A DNA stretch of 7,263 nucleotides, taken from positions 1-7,263 of the forward strand of contig JAZDHC010000279.1 in assembly GCA_043806395.1 (NCBI GenBank). The letters run 5' to 3'. The notes under the pieces are model-generated. The model was not told the DNA's origin, searched no databases, and was given only the letters and a program-made list of their open reading frames with translations. This document shows, one piece after another, positions 5,241 to 7,263 of this stretch. Numbering within the stretch: position 1 is the first letter of the stretch; each line of letters starts with the position of its first letter. A program made the translations under genes and the position numbers. The DNA is from CG2-30-40-21 sp043806395. Lineage in GTDB: Bacteria > UBA9089 > CG2-30-40-21.

Positions 5241-6344
5241 ATGAACCGATTATATTTTCTTGGTGCATTTATCATTATATTATTAATAGCAGGTTGCGCC
5301 AAAGAACCCCTGCCTGAAAAAAAAGAGACTCCTGCAAAGCAGAAGGAAGAGGCTATTGTATCACCCCCTGATTGGATTTATTCTATTGCCATAAACCCTG
5401 TTGACTCAAAAATAGTCTATGCAGCTACCCCATCAGGGATATATGTTTCTGTTAATGGAGGAAAATTCTGGTGCGAGGCAACAGAGGGATTAACCAATCT
5501 GAATGTTGCCGCCATAGTCATTCACCCTCAAAATCCTGATGTTGTTTATGCCGGGGGTGATGGCGGTGTGTTTAAGAGCATAGGCAGGGATACGGCTTGG
5601 GAAGAGATTAATCATGGGCTTACTAATCCGCTGGTTAAGGTATTGGCATTAGATCCAAATAATCCAGAAATTATATATGCCGGGTGTATTGGCGATGGAG
5701 GGCTATTCAAAAGCTGTGATGAAGGAGAATCGTGGTCAAGAATAGGAAAAAACCTGCCAATAAACCTTCAAATAACAGCGATAGCCATAACCAAAGATTC
5801 TCAAGTTTATATTGCTGGCTGGCAACAAGGGATATTCAGAAGCAATGATGGCGAAAAATGGGAAAAAATGAATAATGGTCTGGAATCGTTGCTTGTCCGA
5901 AGTATTGCTATTAATCCAATACGGACTGAGATTATTTATGCTGGCACACAGGATGGGCTGTTTGGAAGCACAGACAAGGGCGAAAAATGGAAAAGATTAA
6001 CCAAACCACCTGCTCCACCCATGGTCTGGACAATAGCCATAAATCCATTAGCAACCAATATTGTCTATCTCGGAGCATGGTTGAGCGGTATTTCATATTC
6101 CCCTAATTTTGGAGAATATTGGGAGAAGAGAACTCAAGGATTATTAAATACCTGTGTCCACTGCCTTGTCATGGATCCTACTAATCCAGATATTCTGTAT
6201 GCAGGCACTGAAGAGGGGGTTTCTAAAAGTCTTGATGCAGGGCTAACATGGATGCCTTGTGGAGACTTTGGGAAGATAGAGCCAGCAGAACCAGGAGTAG
6301 AATTTGTAGAACCTCACCATAGTGGTACAGAGAACATAGAGTAG
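5241..6344 (+). CDS. Lipoprotein with a BNR/Asp-box beta-propeller
   Basis: This 367-residue protein has a lipoprotein signal peptide: MNR, a hydrophobic stretch, then LIAGC with the lipidated Cys19, followed by a charged linker (about 23-42). The rest is about seven repeats of 40-45 residues, each with a pattern like IAINP...IVYAG...GIFRS..GE.W. The last holds a full Asp-box, SLDAGLTW (330-337); others are near matches (STDKGEKW, SCDEGESW). Seven repeats suit one seven-bladed propeller of the sortilin/YCF48-like type, anchored to a membrane and exposed outside the cytoplasm. Such folds bind proteins or glycans; no sialidase catalytic set was identified, so no enzyme role is claimed. It follows the ATP synthase genes but a link is doubtful. 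It ends 3 bases from the convergent kinase gene. Confidence 0.85.
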   Translation: MNRLYFLGAFIIILLIAGCAKEPLPEKKETPAKQKEEAIVSPPDWIYSIAINPVDSKIVYAATPSGIYVSVNGGKFWCEATEGLTNLNVAAIVIHPQNPDVVYAGGDGGVFKSIGRDTAWEEINHGLTNPLVKVLALDPNNPEIIYAGCIGDGGLFKSCDEGESWSRIGKNLPINLQITAIAITKDSQVYIAGWQQGIFRSNDGEKWEKMNNGLESLLVRSIAINPIRTEIIYAGTQDGLFGSTDKGEKWKRLTKPPAPPMVWTIAINPLATNIVYLGAWLSGISYSPNFGEYWEKRTQGLLNTCVHCLVMDPTNPDILYAGTEEGVSKSLDAGLTWMPCGDFGKIEPAEPGVEFVEPHHSGTENIE

Positions 6345-6347
6345 ATT

Positions 6348-7040
6348 TCATCTGTTCCGATTTACAGGCAGAATAATCCTCACCCCTGCTCCCTTGCCCG
6401 GCTCAGAATTAATCTCTATCTTTCCATCATGGTCATGAACTATCTTTTGAACAATGGGTAACCCAAGACCTGTACCGGCTGGTTTTGTAGAATAAAACAA
6501 ATCAAATATCCTTGTCTTTTGCTCTTCTGAAATGCCTATACCTGTATCTTGTACCTCAATACAAACAAAATTCCCTTTGTCTGTTAGCATTGTGGTTATT
6601 GTGAGCATTCCACCTTTTAACATTGCTTGATTTGCGTTCAGGATAAGGTTCAATATAGTTTGTTTTATCTGATTAGCATCTATTAATATTTTTGGTAAAT
6701 CGACTTGAAAGCGTTTAACAATCTTAATCTTATAACTACGGCATTCAGCCTCAACAAACCTTAAGACATCATCCAACAAGGAATTCAAGTTTTCCTCCCG
6801 TAGTGTTGGTTTATTTTGTTGAACAAATCGGCTGAATTCCCGCAATATTCCATCAATTTGCGAAAGACCCACCTTTATTTGCAATAAGTAATCATGTAAA
6901 TTCTCCCCTTCTGCTTTCTCTATTTCCTCTTCCAAAAGCTGAACATGGGCATAAACTGCATTTAATGGGTTACGGATTTCATGAATAATTCCCTTTGCCA
7001 GGGTTTCAAGCTTATATTCACCAATCGTGTTTCCTTCCAA
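6348..7040 (-). CDS. Sensor-less (NtrB-like) histidine kinase, possibly 5'-truncated
   Basis: This 230-residue cytoplasmic kinase has a HisKA dimerisation domain with the H-box GIIHEIRNPLNAV (phospho-acceptor H20) and an HATPase domain with N-box NLILNANQAM (131-140), G1 DTGIGI (165-170), F-box FDLFYSTK (179-186) and G2 GTGLGL (189-194). All catalytic motifs are intact. No sensory, PAS or membrane domain precedes the H-box, which starts only 17 residues in; family members usually have one. The start is TTG 7040 with AGGAGG 4 bases upstream. The repeat at 7057-7127 abuts this start, so an insertion may have removed the original N-terminus. No response regulator is visible in the window. It is convergent with the lipoprotein gene at a 3-base gap and lacks a terminator. 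Confidence 0.85.
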   Translation of the reverse strand: MEGNTIGEYKLETLAKGIIHEIRNPLNAVYAHVQLLEEEIEKAEGENLHDYLLQIKVGLSQIDGILREFSRFVQQNKPTLREENLNSLLDDVLRFVEAECRSYKIKIVKRFQVDLPKILIDANQIKQTILNLILNANQAMLKGGMLTITTMLTDKGNFVCIEVQDTGIGISEEQKTRIFDLFYSTKPAGTGLGLPIVQKIVHDHDGKIEINSEPGKGAGVRIILPVNRNR

Positions 7041-7044
7041 TCCT

Positions 7045-7050
7045 CCTCCT
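7045..7050 (-). promoter_or_regulatory. Ribosome binding site of the histidine kinase
   Basis: Read on the minus strand, AGGAGG begins the purine run AGGAGGAGGA directly before TTG 7040. There is no ATG, GTG or other TTG nearby in frame that fits better, so this site selects the TTG start. Confidence 0.65.
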
Positions 7051-7056
7051 ATTAAG

Positions 7057-7127
7057 GTAATAGGGTAATCGGTAATCGGTAAAAACGGATAATTACCTTC
7101 TTACCGATTACCATATTACCCTACTAC
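7057..7127. repeat. 71-bp near-perfect hairpin repeat
   Basis: The inner arm GGTAATCGGTAA (7071-7082) pairs exactly with TTACCGATTACC (7101-7112). The outer arm TAGGGTAAT (7061-7069) pairs with ATTACCCTA (7115-7123), and the match continues to 7057/7127 with one mismatch. The left arm itself contains 2.7 copies of GGTAATC (7064-7082). It lies just upstream of the kinase start. Confidence 0.8.
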
Positions 7128-7138
7128 TGTAGTGTCAA
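7110..7138 (-). promoter_or_regulatory. Possible promoter for the histidine kinase
   Basis: On the minus strand a perfect TTGACA (7138-7133) is followed after 17 bases by TATGGT (7115-7110), four of six matches to the -10 consensus. The -10 falls inside the hairpin repeat, so the repeat may supply part of the promoter. Weakly supported. Confidence 0.3.
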
Positions 7139-7166
7139 CTCTCAAGTGTCGGATAAATAAAGATAG

Positions 7167-7250
7167 ATTCCTGCCTGCGCAGGAATGACAACTCGGTGAT
7201 TGTTGTCATTCCTGCCCCCGTTTTCACGAGGGTAAACTCCAGCAGGAATC
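7167..7250. repeat. Dispersed-type repeat with nested inverted repeats
   Basis: GCAGGAATGACAAC (7179-7192) and GTTGTCATTCCTGC (7202-7215) are exact reverse complements around a 9-base loop. A shorter hairpin, ATTCCTGC (7167-7174) with GCAGGAAT (7179-7186), shares one arm. GCAGGAATC (7242-7250) could pair with the left edge instead. The phrase is of a kind I associate with high-copy intergenic repeats. The remaining bases to the window end show no gene. Confidence 0.7.
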
Positions 7251-7263
7251 CAGAATATTTGTT

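Overview
The window is AT-rich bacterial DNA. Its core is the membrane half of an F-type ATP synthase operon. Genome-littering repeats, a sensor-less histidine kinase and small membrane proteins would suit a poorly characterised, probably uncultured lineage. The dispersed repeat phrases resemble those I associate with metagenome-assembled candidate-phylum genomes, but I cannot assign a taxon from this sequence.

Layout, plus strand: (1) 1-72, the last 23 codons of an unidentified gene. (2) 106-134, a good sigma70-type promoter (TTGCAA, 17 bp, TATAAT) behind an A-tract. (3) 166-2762, a tightly packed run: an AtpZ-like protein, a 64-residue two-helix protein, a 34-residue one-helix protein, an AtpI-like protein, then subunits a (atpB), c (atpE) and b (atpF). 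A perfect 14-bp-stem palindrome lies between atpE and atpF. (4) 2787-4339, two foreign-looking genes: a DUF262 (GmrS/ParB-like) protein and a HEPN-type putative RNase with an R-x4-H motif, overlapping as ATGA. (5) 4375-4926, atpH (delta/OSCP), complete. No alpha, gamma, beta or epsilon gene follows. (6) 4927-5240, a repeat patchwork including a 142-bp element with 15-bp terminal inverted repeats. (7) 5241-6344, a lipoprotein with about seven Asp-box/BNR-like propeller repeats. On the minus strand, 6348-7040 is a short histidine kinase convergent with the lipoprotein at a 3-bp gap. 7041-7263 is non-coding and made of two hairpin-forming repeats.

How the genes work together: the a, c and b subunits build the membrane rotor and stator, and delta joins b to the F1 head. 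AtpI-like proteins are linked to c-ring assembly and AtpZ-like proteins to assembly or cation handling. The c subunit carries Q29, E62, T63 and Y67, the positions used for Na+ liganding in sodium-driven synthases, so Na+ coupling is plausible. The F1 catalytic genes must lie elsewhere if the enzyme is functional.

The most notable observation is the DUF262-HEPN pair inside the operon. It looks like a defence or toxin-antitoxin type module, spliced between the genes for two subunits that contact each other (b and delta), on the same strand, with no visible mobility gene and probably sharing the operon's transcript.
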